64,000 nt of DNA, taken from contig NC_092561.1 of the NCBI RefSeq assembly GCF_037975245.1, forward strand, positions 7,670,001 to 7,734,000. The letters run 5' to 3'. Made by a program: the position numbers and the translations under genes. Source of the DNA: Apostichopus japonicus (taxonomy: Eukaryota; Echinodermata; Holothuroidea; Aspidochirotida; Stichopodidae). The notes below the pieces were generated by a model that was given only the letters and a program-made list of their open reading frames with translations, was not told where the DNA came from and searched no databases. Positions 49,287-61,766 of this stretch are shown one piece after another (the stretch's first letter is position 1; the number at the start of each line of letters is the position of its first letter).

Positions 49287-50224
49287 TATGGAGCTGGGAA
49301 TGTGTCTTAACGATTGTAGAACATGCGGGATAATTCAAATGGGTTGTAACCTTGTTTCACATCTTGTGTTTATATGATTGACAGGTTTAAATAGTTTGTT
49401 TCTACAATTCGGAAGATCATTTCAGATAGGAAAACTGTTTAGTTTTCCAGCTTGAAGAACCCAGCTTACTTTAGCCGTGGCCTGGTTTCATAGCTTCTTA
49501 TGATATTCGCTCGACCATAGTCTCTAGTGTATAAGATCTGAAAGATTCGATTTAAGTATAATCCAAAAGTGGGGAGGAGTTGCAAGTGATATGAAGGATA
49601 ACTAGCTCGCTCCGTATTATTAAAAAATAGCAACAAACGTAATGTTGCTCTGAATTATTGATTAAAGATAATAATTTCGAATGAAGAACAGTCATTTGCA
49701 GCCTCCAGTGCTAAATCTTGCTTTCGTGTAGCCTGTGGGATGGTAAAAACTAGCCGAATTTGTCATACTTTGTATTTTAAGATACAATGTAATCATATAA
49801 AAAGGACTTTTTCATTACTCTGTTTTTCTATGAATGCATCCCTTGGATTTACAACGTCCTTTCCTATATATAGTTCGGATCGAATATACCTTCAACTTGA
49901 TACGCATAAGTAAGAAATTTGTATTCATTATGTTAAAAGTATTTGATTATCCAGTTTTAAAGTAATACAGTCAGTTTCATACTCTATTTATCTTTCTCAT
50001 TTTGAATACCTAGTTGAGATATCTTGTTTTGCATGTATTGTAATTGTACCGTACGTACCGCTTGAATGCACTGGTACTGATAGTATGGACAGTATGAATA
50101 TTCTGTTTCTACCAGATAAAGCTGAAGAAATATTCATACATGAGAACCAACCAAAGTTAAATTTATGATTATCGATTCTAGTCAATGTGATAGACGGTCA
50201 TATGGAAAGCCATTTTAACTTTTA

Positions 50225-50535
50225 ATCAGGGATTTTGGATATCTGAAATTGTTTCTTATTTTAGACATCTCAATTTTATTTCAGATTTCTAAGATAACCT
50301 TCGAGATATCTTAAATTCGATTACAGATATCTAAAATTAAATTTGGGATATCTAAAATTGTTTTTTCAGGCATCTGAAATTAAATGCAAGATAACTTAAA
50401 TTCTACTTCAGATATCTGAAATTGAATTCGAGATATCTGAATATAAATTTCAGATGCCTGAAATATAATTTCAGATATATGAAATATAATTTTAGATATC
50501 TCGTTGTCGTCCGGTATTTCGAGATATCCGAAATT
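50225..50535. repeat. Degenerate ~21-bp array of AGATATCTGAAAT palindromic units
   Basis: About 15 imperfect units built on GATATC/AGATATCT followed by GAAATT or AAAATT. The core is self-complementary, so the array is a string of short palindromes. It lies in the spacer between TRIM units A and B, about 135 bp before the start of unit B. Confidence 0.85.
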
Positions 50536-50599
50536 TAGTTAAATTGCTCACACTGTAATTCTTAAACTTTTTATCGTCAACAATGCCATAGTCATCGCT

Positions 50600-50623
50600 A
50601 TATATATATATATATATATATAT
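50600..50623. repeat. Short (TA)n at the left edge of unit B
   Basis: 24-bp TA run within 50 bp of the duplication breakpoint. Confidence 0.85.
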
Positions 50624-53600
50624 GTTCAATTATTACTTGTCACTTATAAGTTCCCCTATGGCCTATGGGGATCGATTAAATAGTCCTGTAGAGACTCATC
50701 GTTTGCGTTATCTCATATATTTATTATTTATAGTATACGCAATGTATACTTTTGATGTAAAATACCAATCATATCAGTTCAGCGTGGGTGTTCTCGTGAA
50801 ATCAAAGTCCAATCTCAATTTTATATAAGTTCCGTGCATTGTATCCATTGTAGGCTACATATACGTACAATGTACAGTGTGTATTATCATGTATTTCCTT
50901 CTGGTCCGACTCGAAATAGCGCAGGAAAGAAAAATCTGGCTAGGTTGATAACTTGATGCAAGAGTACCGGAAAAGGTAAACATTAAAGTAAGGTACGGTA
51001 AGTCTTAGAAATGCATAAAGGTCATAATTTCAAAAATGTCTCCTTAGTTCATCAGTATTTTGATATAACATTAAGAGGGATATAATAGAGAAAAATTGCA
51101 ATAGTGATTAGTATTATCGTTAATTTTGTATATCTATTGCCGTTGTTATATTACTAAGCTAAACAATCAGAACAGAACAGATATCGAGGTCATAGCCATG
51201 ATACCGATTTCACTAAAGTTATAAACTGACTGATTGAGTAAACTTCGAATCATCATGTATTGTCATTACAAGTCAACTGTTTAAACATAAAAAGGTAAAC
51301 ATTCTTAATCTTTGCATGCAAGAATAAAATCACCTTGTTATACAGATGTCTACAACATGCAAACATATGGTATCATAAGTACATTTAAGAAGCATTGTTG
51401 GTTACATCACCGGAAATGGCACATCCCATGCATGCCTTGTAAGTTGCATCTGAAAATTCTTTATTTTGAGATCTGATGATTGAGAATTTTACACTTACAA
51501 AAAAAAAGGTCAATTAGAACAATTGTATTAGATGAATTGAATGAAGGACTTAAGGTTATAAGCTCTGCCTTATTCACTGTTTACACAGGTAAATGAAGAT
51601 ATAAAAGTACACCAGGGCTTTATTATGATAGCTGTAGCCTGTATGAAGTGGGGAAGCCATATGGGGAATTTAGGTGTAAATAAGTTGTTATCATTATTTC
51701 TTCTACATCCTAAGAAGGGACTTACTAGGGGAAGGGGGGGGGGGTGAACTGAGTGTGTGGGCCATGTATGGGGACCGTGCCTCAATAATCTTAGTTAAAA
51801 CATTTGGGTACTGATATGCCCGAGCTAACATTGAAACTGATAGGCCAACATAAAAAATATAGACGTAATAAATATATCCATGAGCCATAGTTTCGTAATA
51901 AACTGCTACACTGTTTACGATAAAATCTTAGGAGTTCTCTACTTTTATTGTAATTCTAAAAAAATGATCAGTTATAATTAACCCTGTGTTTTATTGTTTG
52001 GAACGCCATTCCTACAATACGTGCCTAGGAACTTGAGGTCGCACACTAATCTGACTAAATAAATCAGCAGAAATTATATGAATATTTTGCTTAAACTAAG
52101 CGAAATAGTGCTTACTGCCTAAGCATTCACATTATCTTAATCAAAATATAATTTGCATATAGTGTTATATTGCTAATATTGTACGTGACAAACAACATAA
52201 TATAAAATTTAAAAAAAAAAATTCTGGAAAGGAGATTAGTGAATGCTGCAGGCTTTCATTATCTCCTTGCTCAGCATATAGCCTTAACTGTGTATGGGCC
52301 CGGTTGCTCAGTTAATTTACGCTATAAATGAAATCTGTCAGTCTTATATCTTCAACCTAGTTGAAGTTGTAATTTCATTGGGGGTTGAGAAAAATGAGAA
52401 TGAAACATTAATAACCAATTATCTCATAGCACAATGTTTTCAAAGCCCCCTTTATGAGAGACACGAGTCATTATGAGCCTGATAATGGGCTAGTGCTTAC
52501 AGGAGCCAGCCACTAAACCTTGGGTGGGGAAATTTGATATTATTTCTTCCACCTTTCAGAAAGAGGAATTTGTCCCCCTGCCCCCCCCCCCCTCCCTGCC
52601 GTGATTGATGCCCATGCTTGTACAGACAAACGTTTATACCTAAGATTGCACCAGTTGACGCTTAAAAAACATAAACTTCTCGGTGTGGACTCCTACATCC
52701 CGACAAAGTGTCTACTACAATGACCCAAGTGCAGCCCCCCCCCTTCTCCCCTACTTGAAATCTATCATTCTCCTCTGGCCCATCAACACAATTTTTAACG
52801 CCATGCCTTAATCAATTGGGGGAGTTGAATTTGCCCCTCCATTCCTCCACTTTGTTATGCTGCTCATGCCACTGAGTGACTCTTTGTGGTTATATGATGT
52901 TGAAGGCTTGGTAACTTTGCAATAGTGATTGCGTGTGTGTGTTCGGGGGAGGGGGCGTCTGTGTTTGTGATGGCTAGAAGCACTAGTTGAGTCAATGTCG
53001 TGCTCGGTACAGTAGGTAGATGCCCCGTGTTGGCTAAATGTGCTCTATTGTTTGTGCTTCCCATTCATGCATATTGATGAGTGGGCGGGGTAAACGTACA
53101 ATTCATATAATGGCAATATCTTTTTCAAACCTATGTCTGATTTAGTTCATACTTGGTATGGTGATGTAACTACATAGTAAATATGTGCTCTTTGCAACAA
53201 CTTTGACCTTGTTAATATTCATGATTTTGTGTGGCTTAATGGGAAATAGTCAAAAACAGCTTGAAAACACATATATCTCATCAACCACAAGTTGAATAAA
53301 TGTCATACTTGGTAAATGCCTCATGATTGAAATTGGTAAAGGTCAAAAGAGGTCAACAGGTAACAAAGTTCCAGCACTATCAAAGTCAGTGTGGTTGTGT
53401 TTGCCATCAGCAATATCCGAACAGTTCCATTATGCCAGTGATCGAGTTGCACCAATATCTCAACTTCTGTGTTTATAGGGCAAGAAATGCCCGTCATACC
53501 GTAGGTTACAAAGAACAGCTTTTAAATTCAGTTCATTGAAGGTCTTGCTACTTAATTTTCTTGCTCTCAATTTGTTACTCCAAATAATGATAGTAATAAA

Positions 53601-53646
53601 CACTAATCATCATACTTTTCTTTACAGATTAAATTTCGCGACAAAA

Positions 53647-56434
53647 ATGGCCTGCCCATCGCCTTGGAAAGACATCGAAGATAAATTCTTTGAATGTTCA
53701 ATTTGTTTGGATCTGTTTAAAGAACCGAAACTATTACCGTGTCTACATAGATTTTGTAAACCATGTCTGGAACCTATACTAGAAGGACAGGTTGGGACAT
53801 TTGAATGTCCTCTTTGTAAAGATGTCTGTAACATACCAAACAATAGAATAGATGGATTTAAGACTGACTTCCATATGAAAAGTATGCTGCAGTTTATTCA
53901 GCTACAGAAAACATTTGAAAATGAAGAAGTTAGGGTCTGTGCTGGCTGTTCAAAGAAGTTAAAGGTTACAGCATACTGTTTTAAGTGCAAAGATTTTCTT
54001 TGTGTCCAGTGTTATCAATTCCACTCTACCAACAAGATGGTTGCTGATCATCGGGGAAATGTATTAGCTCTGAAAGATGTTGAAGGAAAGAGTCTCACGT
54101 TAGAAAAACTTGCATCATTGAAGGAAGCCCTTAGGTGCCATGTTCATACAGAATTTAAAGCTCAGTTATGTTGTTGTACTTGTGGAAATCTCCCTGTTTG
54201 TGTGACATGTACGTATGGAAAACACAAAGGTCACGACCTACAAGACGTTGCGAATGTGTCGAAAGAAGAAAGAGAGAGATTGCAGAAGAGATTGGAAGAA
54301 CTTGTAAAACGGAAAGAAAATGTTACCAGCTTAACTGATAAGATAAACAAAGTAAATGCAGAACTTACATCAATCGTTGCTGATACAAAAAGGAAATGGA
54401 AATCGCAGTACGAAAGTCAGACCAGGGAGTTACAGAATGAGAAAGAGAAAGGAAAGAGAAAATTCCACAGATTCAAAACAGTTCTTGAAGAAAGGAGTCG
54501 AAAAGAATTGAAAGAATTAGAAACAGAAATGGAAGAGAAAATTAGAGAAATAAAAGAAAATTACGACAGGATGATTAAAATTAAAATTAGGGAATCAAAA
54601 GAGAAAGAGGAAACCAAACGAAATGAACTAGAAAAGAGAGAATTAAAGATTGACGAAACAATGAACAAACTTGATGCAGTAATGAATGAGAGAAATAAAA
54701 CAATAGAAGAACAACAGCAACGCAAGCTTAGAGAAACACAAAACTTATCAGATCTTTGTAATCAATGGGTCAATAAGTTTGAAAATATGTCTACTATAGC
54801 TTCGAGTGTCCTTGAATCACGCAACCACTGGACTGATGCACAGTGTATTCCTGATATAAGAGCTGCGAGCGAACCTCTAGTTGAGGATATAATGAAAGAT
54901 TTTCCAGAAATGGAATCAATATCTGATATAACAATGGATGATCTACCAATGTTGTGTATTGATAAAGTAAATATATCGGATAATGTAGAATCTGTTGTTG
55001 ATTTTGATGTGATCAAAGGTATTTTGTTTTGTTTAAGAGGTATAACAAGTACTTGCTCTGGTAACATCGTCATCTCTGGGAGGTTATCATCTGACCATTC
55101 ATTTATTACAGTCATAAACAGACAAGGACGTCAGATTCGTCAAAACAAGATAGATAAAGGCAAAGGGAGCTCTCTTCAACCGTTTCGATACTGTGCTGCT
55201 TTATCACGTGATAAGATAGCTTCGATTTGTAGATCCAATCAGCTTGTTGTTTATAATATTCATGGTGGGTCCTTGACTCAAAAAAACATCACGTCCTTCT
55301 TTGGTGACATCAAAACGGTGGGTGAGAAATATGCGAGTTGTATAACTACTGATACTATACGTGGCCACATCATTGTAGGTACATCTATTGGATCGCTATT
55401 CATATTTGATGAAGAATTGAAGTTCATTCGAGCTCTGAAGCTGCCAGAGGTTATAAAACGCTCAAGAGATATCCTTTATCATCAAGGCGTTCTGCTGATA
55501 TGCGATGAAAAGAATAGATGTGCATACGCTGTTACCATGGATACAGCTAAAACAGGGGCAGAGTTACTATACAAGCTTCCGATACCAGCTATTGACGGAG
55601 GGACTTGGTGTCCTTGGAGTATATGTGTAGACAGGGCAGGTTTTGTATACATCTTGTGGTATAGTGCTGGAAAATATATCATCACACAGTACAGTCAAGA
55701 TGGTCAGCAGTTGTTGACAACCAAACGGACAGAAGATACAGTATGGTGTATGACAACATTGATGACAGAGGAGGGAGAGAAGCTACTTGTAGCTACATCA
55801 TATGCAGGAACGATATTTAGTTATGGTCTGGTGAGTATATATTAGTGTGCCTTACTTTAATATGATTACTACTAGAAACATAAATGTTGTTGTCGGGATA
55901 CTCTGATGTAACGACATTAAATGGTATATTCAGCTGTGATAATACCACCAAGGATATCATCTTCCTGTATTGACTTTATGTATGCCCAAGTAGCATATAA
56001 TATTTATAACTTTAAAGATAGTTTTTGATTGAAATTAGCTCAAGTAAGAGTATACAAAATTAGATGAAGCTATGTCTTAAACCCAATAAACATGAAGCTA
56101 AAGTGCAAAACTTGTTCACTATTTCCTTTTACGGAATTGAAGAAGAAAAATTAAGAATTTTAACGAGATAATGGTACTGTTGTTGACAAGACATCGCAAT
56201 GCCAACTTAAATTGATTAAGAAAAGAGAATAAACAACAAAGGTTAGAAAAGGGAACATAACAGGCAAGAATGGAAAGAAGAAAAGAAGGGATTTGTTTGC
56301 TGAAAAAACATTACACAAAGAATCGACATCTAACATGTCTTTTTTGTTCATTCAAAAATTTGCTTCATGAGAATAGAGAACTGGATCAACGTTTGTAACT
56401 TTATAAATGTTCTTTCCAACAGACACCAGAATAA
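53647..56434 (+). CDS. TRIM-type E3 ubiquitin ligase, copy B, 731 aa
   Basis: Coding exons 53647-55830 and 56423-56434, with the same structure as copy A: acceptor TTTCTTTACAG| at 53627, phase-0 donor CTG|GTGAGT, and a last exon ACA-CCA-GAA-TAA identical to A. RING and B-box ligands are all kept. By hand count it differs from A at roughly 70 residues (about 90% identity). Only about six fall in residues 1-200 (Q39P, S43P, K53E and others). More than twenty fall in the coiled coil (230-335), many changing charge, and about forty in the propeller half, for example around 458-482 and 672-678. Both copies appear intact and expressed-gene-like. The pattern suggests a constant catalytic end and variable assembly or target-binding parts. 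Confidence 0.9.
56085..56090 (+). terminator. Intronic AATAAA, possible alternative polyadenylation (TRIM B)
   Basis: Same context as 48478 in unit A; an alternative 3' end would give a protein ending GLVSIY. Confidence 0.35.
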
Positions 56435-56905
56435 AGTCATCCTGGAAAACACACATGAAAGAGAGAAATATCCAGAGTACACACCACACTGAATCGAAAT
56501 ATCAAAGGCTGGCTGCAGCTGATGAGGAGAGAATTATCCAAATTTGCTAAAACAAACTAGAAAATTTAAGATGAAACGGATCATGATGATTAAGATCGGT
56601 CTTCTTAGTTTATATAGTTTCATTAGAATTAATTGAAAGGTGAAAAGAATTAGACCGTCAACCCATTTAGCTTAACGGTTACTTTTTTACAACATTTAGT
56701 CAAAAAACAATATGGTACAATTGACGTAGACATATGTTTTACCAAACCTCGCTTAAAGTTGGCTGCGAAGGAATATTCATCAGGAGCGGACCGAACTTTC
56801 ATATTTTCGGTGTGGTTTTAATGACTTTTATGGAACTTGTGAAATTAGATCTCGAAAATCAAGTACATTGAAACATATTTCCGTAGAACTGCTGACGTTC
56901 ATGCG

Positions 56906-56911
56906 AATAAA
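56906..56911 (+). terminator. Candidate poly(A) signal of TRIM B
   Basis: AATAAA in ATGCGAATAAATATGG, at the same place as 49281 in unit A. Confidence 0.35.
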
Positions 56912-57054
56912 TATGGAGGTGGAAACGTGTCTTTACGATTATAATTTACCAGATGAACATGTGGGAGAAAGGCTTAAAACTTCGCTTCACATCTTGTGTT
57001 TATCTAATGGACAGTTTTAAATCATTTTTTCTTTACAATTCGGATTATCATTTC

Positions 57055-57199
57055 TACAGTGGATTAATAGGGACATAGGAAAGGAAGGTTTTGAGATAAG
57101 TAGTCAACTTTTTATTTCAAATTATTGACTTAATAAGTCAAACAGTTGACTTTTGATCTCAATTTCTTTCCTTTCCAATGTCCCTATTAAGCCACCGTA
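57055..57199. mobile_element. Palindromic MITE, 145 bp, unit B only
   Basis: Ends TACAGTGGATTAATAGGGAC and the complement of TACGGTGGCTTAATAGGGAC form inverted repeats of about 35 bp with few mismatches. It interrupts sequence that is continuous in unit A (ATCATTTCAGATAGG) and is flanked by CATTTC/CATTTA, a likely target duplication. The superfamily is unclear. Confidence 0.8.
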
Positions 57200-57635
57200 C
57201 ATTTAAGATAGGAAAACTGTGTATTTGTCCTGCATGAAGACCCACTTCAGCATACTTTAGCCGTGGCCTGATTTCACTGCTGCTTATGATATTCGCTCGA
57301 CTATAGTATCTACTGCATATATAAGATCTGAAATAGTCGATTGAAGTAAAATCCAAGGATGAGGAGGAGATGCAAGTGATATGAAGGGTGACAAGCTGGC
57401 TCCGTATTATTAGAAAATACCAACAAAAGTGTTGTTGCTCTGTTTTGTTCAATGATAATAATTTCGAATGAAGAACAGTCATATGCAGCCTCCAATGCTA
57501 AATCTTGCTTTCGATTAGCGTGTGGGACTGCAAAACTAGCCGAATTTGTCATGTTTGATCTTTTAATATACGATTTAATCATATAAAGGACTTTTTTAGT
57601 ACTCTGTTTTCCTATAAACGGATGCCATGGTTTCG

Positions 57636-58299
57636 GGTTATTATTATATTATTATTCTTTATCCATTATGTTCCAGGCCCCACAATTAACCGCGGTCCCG
57701 CGCTGTAATATACTGATGTCAAACCCCCTCTCGTTAGGCCTGGCTAATATATACTATACTTTAACATAACATAAACGATTATGAATGTTATAATGAAAAA
57801 TATTATCAACAATGTTCTATTCAGAGTAATACATCTCTTGTGATACACTAAATCAGCATAAATGGTTTCTCGTATATATCACTTTAATACCAGACTAGAC
57901 GCTTTTAAGTTCGGAATACTCGAACCAAAATTGTCTTCTGAACATTTCTTCCGGGTAAAATAGTATCTTATTATAATATATAAACCACCTACGTAAGTAA
58001 CAATGTTAATGTCCGGAGCATTTCATGTGTTATATCAACAAAGATGGTGTGATCTTCAAAATATCTTACGGTTTTATTTCATTTAATTTCTTGACGGTTT
58101 GATAATGTTTAGCATGATCCAGGACTCACCTTTAATTCCTTTACGTGAAAGGATGTTTCTCGTTGTAGGTAAATATAGGAACACACATAGAAGAGCTGTT
58201 CGTTACCAGTAGTCACCGCCAGCAAGTCATCATATTATAGTTTGGTCTGCTTTGGAATTGAGGTAGTTGCAGTTACAAGTCAATACAACTATGCCTGGA
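57636..58299. other. Spacer between units B and C, no gene seen
   Basis: AT-rich, with ATT trinucleotides near 57640. No exon recognised. Confidence 0.45.
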
Positions 58300-58835
58300 A
58301 ACAGAGGTAACCGTGAAGGGAGACAACGTCGCATAGGTAACAAACGTGATGTAAGTCTATTACGGTCTAAGTGGTTAATAGAGGTAATTGTCAAGGGGAG
58401 CCTCGTGAAGGAGGTAACGTAAGGTAAGTTTATTACTGTCGTCATAAAAATAGGTAAATGTAGAGATAAGCCTCATGAAGGAGGTAACATGAGGTAAGTT
58501 TATTACTGACTTAGTGATTCATAGAGGTAATTGCTGAGGGGAGTCTCGTGGAGGAGGTAATATGAGGAAAGATTAATACTGTCGTTATGTAAAAAGGTAA
58601 TTGTGAAGGTAAGCCTCACAAAGGAGGTAATGTGATATATGTTTATTTACTGCCTTAGTGATTACTGGAGATAATTTTGGAGGTAAGCCTCATGTGGGAG
58701 GTAACGTGAGGTATGTTTATTTACTGTCTTAGAGATTAATAGAGGTAATTATCAAGGTGAGCCTCGTGGAGGAGGTAACGTGAGGTAAGTTTATTACTGT
58801 CTTAGTGATTAATGGAGGTAATTGTGGAGCCTCAT
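58300..58835. repeat. ~75-80-bp degenerate tandem repeat, about seven units
   Basis: Each unit reads roughly AGAGGTAATTGTCAAGGGGA, then GCCTCGTGGAGGAGGTAACG, TGAGGTAAGTTTATTACTGT and CTTAGTGATTAAT. AGGTAAGT in every unit resembles a splice donor, but there is no coding content. Confidence 0.85.
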
Positions 58836-59091
58836 GATGATTAAGCCTATATATTGTGTTCGTCAACAATGAACCAATAAACAACTAAATATTTTTTGTT
58901 TTCCTGAAAGATTCTGACCCTCCAATATATTCTCAAATAGATATGATAAGTGCATGTGAGATATTTCTTATCATTGGCCATGACAGTAAAGCAATAGTCA
59001 ACGTTCGACATGCGAGAGCGACCATTATCGACATGTTTTTTATATTTGGCAAAATGATGATGATGTTTAACCTGTATGAGTACATTCTAAC

Positions 59092-59872
<781 letters not shown>

Positions 59873-60105
59873 GTTTGTTATTATTATTATTTATTATTAT
59901 GATTATGATTATGATGATTGTGATTATGATTATGATTATTATTTTTATTATTATTATCATAATTATTATTATTATCACTATTATTGTGGTTATGATTATT
60001 ATTATGATTATGATTATGATTATGATTATTATTATGATTATGATTATGATTATGATTATTATTATGATTATGATTATTAGTAGTAGTAGTAGTAGTAGTA
60101 GTAAT

Positions 60106-60176
<71 letters not shown>

Positions 60177-60216
60177 CACTATTATTGTGGTTGTTATTAT
60201 GATTATTATTCAACTA
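59873..60216. repeat. (ATT)n/(ATG ATT)n trinucleotide array
   Basis: About 340 bp. ATTATG mixtures come first, then a short AGT block (60078-60103), then pure ATT to about 60174. Confidence 0.95.
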
Positions 60217-61766
60217 ACATCGTTACTATGCTTACTCGCAAACCCTGTATTGATTTTTGTGTGCATGTGTACGCACCGAGTGTAGAAATACAGCTGTGCA
60301 CCACTGAGTGTAGATCAGTGCTCTGCACAAATATGCCATTAAACAAGTTACGGGAGGGTGTTAGGCAATTGCTAAGTACACTAACACCCAAATTATCAAC
60401 AGGGGATTTCCATTATTATCGCCTGGTTTTGGACGTTCACCGGTACTTTGCGTCTCGTCTGTTGTATTTTCATTCAGTTTCTTTGAAAAAAAACAACAAA
60501 TGCAACAACAGCAACTAGATAAAGTATGATTCAAGTGCTTTTGATATTTCAACGTGAAATACAAAGACGCCTTAATACTCCATTGTCTGAAAGCTAAAAG
60601 GACAAGGTTAGTAAATATATCTGTTCCGCGATAGGTCTCTGAGTTCAATGTGTGCATGAAGGTACACAGTGTATCATAGCTTTCGGCCATTTTAACCCCG
60701 AAGTATTGAATGGTGTTAGGGTTGGTTATAAAACTGAAGTACAGTAGATAATTACGGCGTTAAAGAGCGAGTTCTGAATAGAGTACAGTAATAATGTTCT
60801 ATGATAGGTATTTAACAGCTTAATGGAATACTTTCGAAGTACCTAGGCAACACTATTTCCAATATAATAAACACCATATTACAAACGGGAATAAGACTAT
60901 AATATACTGTACATGTGTATTGCTTCTGCCATTGATAGTAATGCATAAGACCTTCCCAATAAAAGTCAGATCAAATGACATATGATACCAATTTTAAGAG
61001 CTGCCACATGAAGGTAGTAATGTTTAATGACTATAACTATCTGCCCTGTTTAAGTATAAGGACATCAAGCTTCTTGGAGAAGCCACAGGTGAATTAAGGT
61101 CTTGTAAAAGAGTGGATATGGCCATGAGATCGTTGTAGCTGACTCCCAACTATAGGGGGTCTGTGGACTTCCCCAGAGAAAGAATATACGTTTGGACGTC
61201 ACATGGTGCGTTAATATTTACAATATAAAATATAGAAACTATTTCCAATTCTCATAAAGGTTCAGCCATTAGTGCAGGGAAATGTTGGAAATACAGTAGG
61301 ATATTATTTATAAGCACAACCTTCCGTCTAGAGATACTTATAAAATAATAAATTATAGTCTCAACATGCTTCAGAATGCAACAAATGACTTGTTCATTTT
61401 TCTTCCTAGGACCGCCAGCTCACCCCCTCCCATACATGGGAGTTGGCTTCAATAACCCACAGAAGCCTACCCCTCATCATACTTCCTTCATATATGGCCC
61501 TCCAATAAAGATTCACTACCCCAATCAGTTGGGGAGTTATATTATTAGCACAATATTGCATTCAGAGCTACTTTACACAGGGGAATCAATCCCCATTGAA
61601 AAGTGGGGTGGGTGGGGGTGGGGTGGGTGGGGGAGGACATAAATAACTTAACATGCATACAAATGAAGGAGTGAGCGTCTTGGCGCAAAGGCTGTATCGG
61701 GTAGGGTCCAGGGGACCGCCTTAGGCTCCTGACGGGGTCCAGTGGCTAAGTTGAGGTATCGACCCC
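60217..61766. other. Spacer before unit C, no gene seen; GC-rich repeat fragment at the junction
   Basis: A 9-bp stem GGGTGTTAG/CTAACACCC (60356-60389) is the only clear structure in the first part. At 61675-61765 a GC-rich fragment with GGGTCCAGGGGACCGCC and GACGGGGTCCAG looks like the end of another repeat, and unit C begins immediately after it. Confidence 0.4.

Larger units (their letters stand above)
43103..49850 (+). repeat. TRIM segmental unit A (~6.75 kb)
   Basis: Starts at GATCGATTAAATAGTCCTG and aligns nearly continuously with unit B (50670-57630) and, from 43607, with unit C (61767 to the edge). It carries about 2.9 kb of upstream non-coding DNA, the TRIM gene and about 1 kb of 3' flank. 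At several diagnostic sites (for example CACTTCCCAGGCC near 43852) A differs from B and C, which agree. Confidence 0.9.
50670..57630 (+). repeat. TRIM segmental unit B (~6.96 kb)
   Basis: Duplicate of unit A, with the two ATGs 7,607 bp apart. It differs by small indels, a 145-bp MITE at 57055 and a GT/G-rich expansion near 52935. B shares with C a CATGC insertion (CCCATGCATGCC), GATCTGATGATTG and GAATGAAGG, which A lacks. Confidence 0.9.

Noticed and set aside
57159-57582. Overlapping minus-strand frames of 90-107 codons in unit B
   Set aside because: They cross a MITE end, and the matching region in unit A is interrupted by stops, so no selection for coding is evident.
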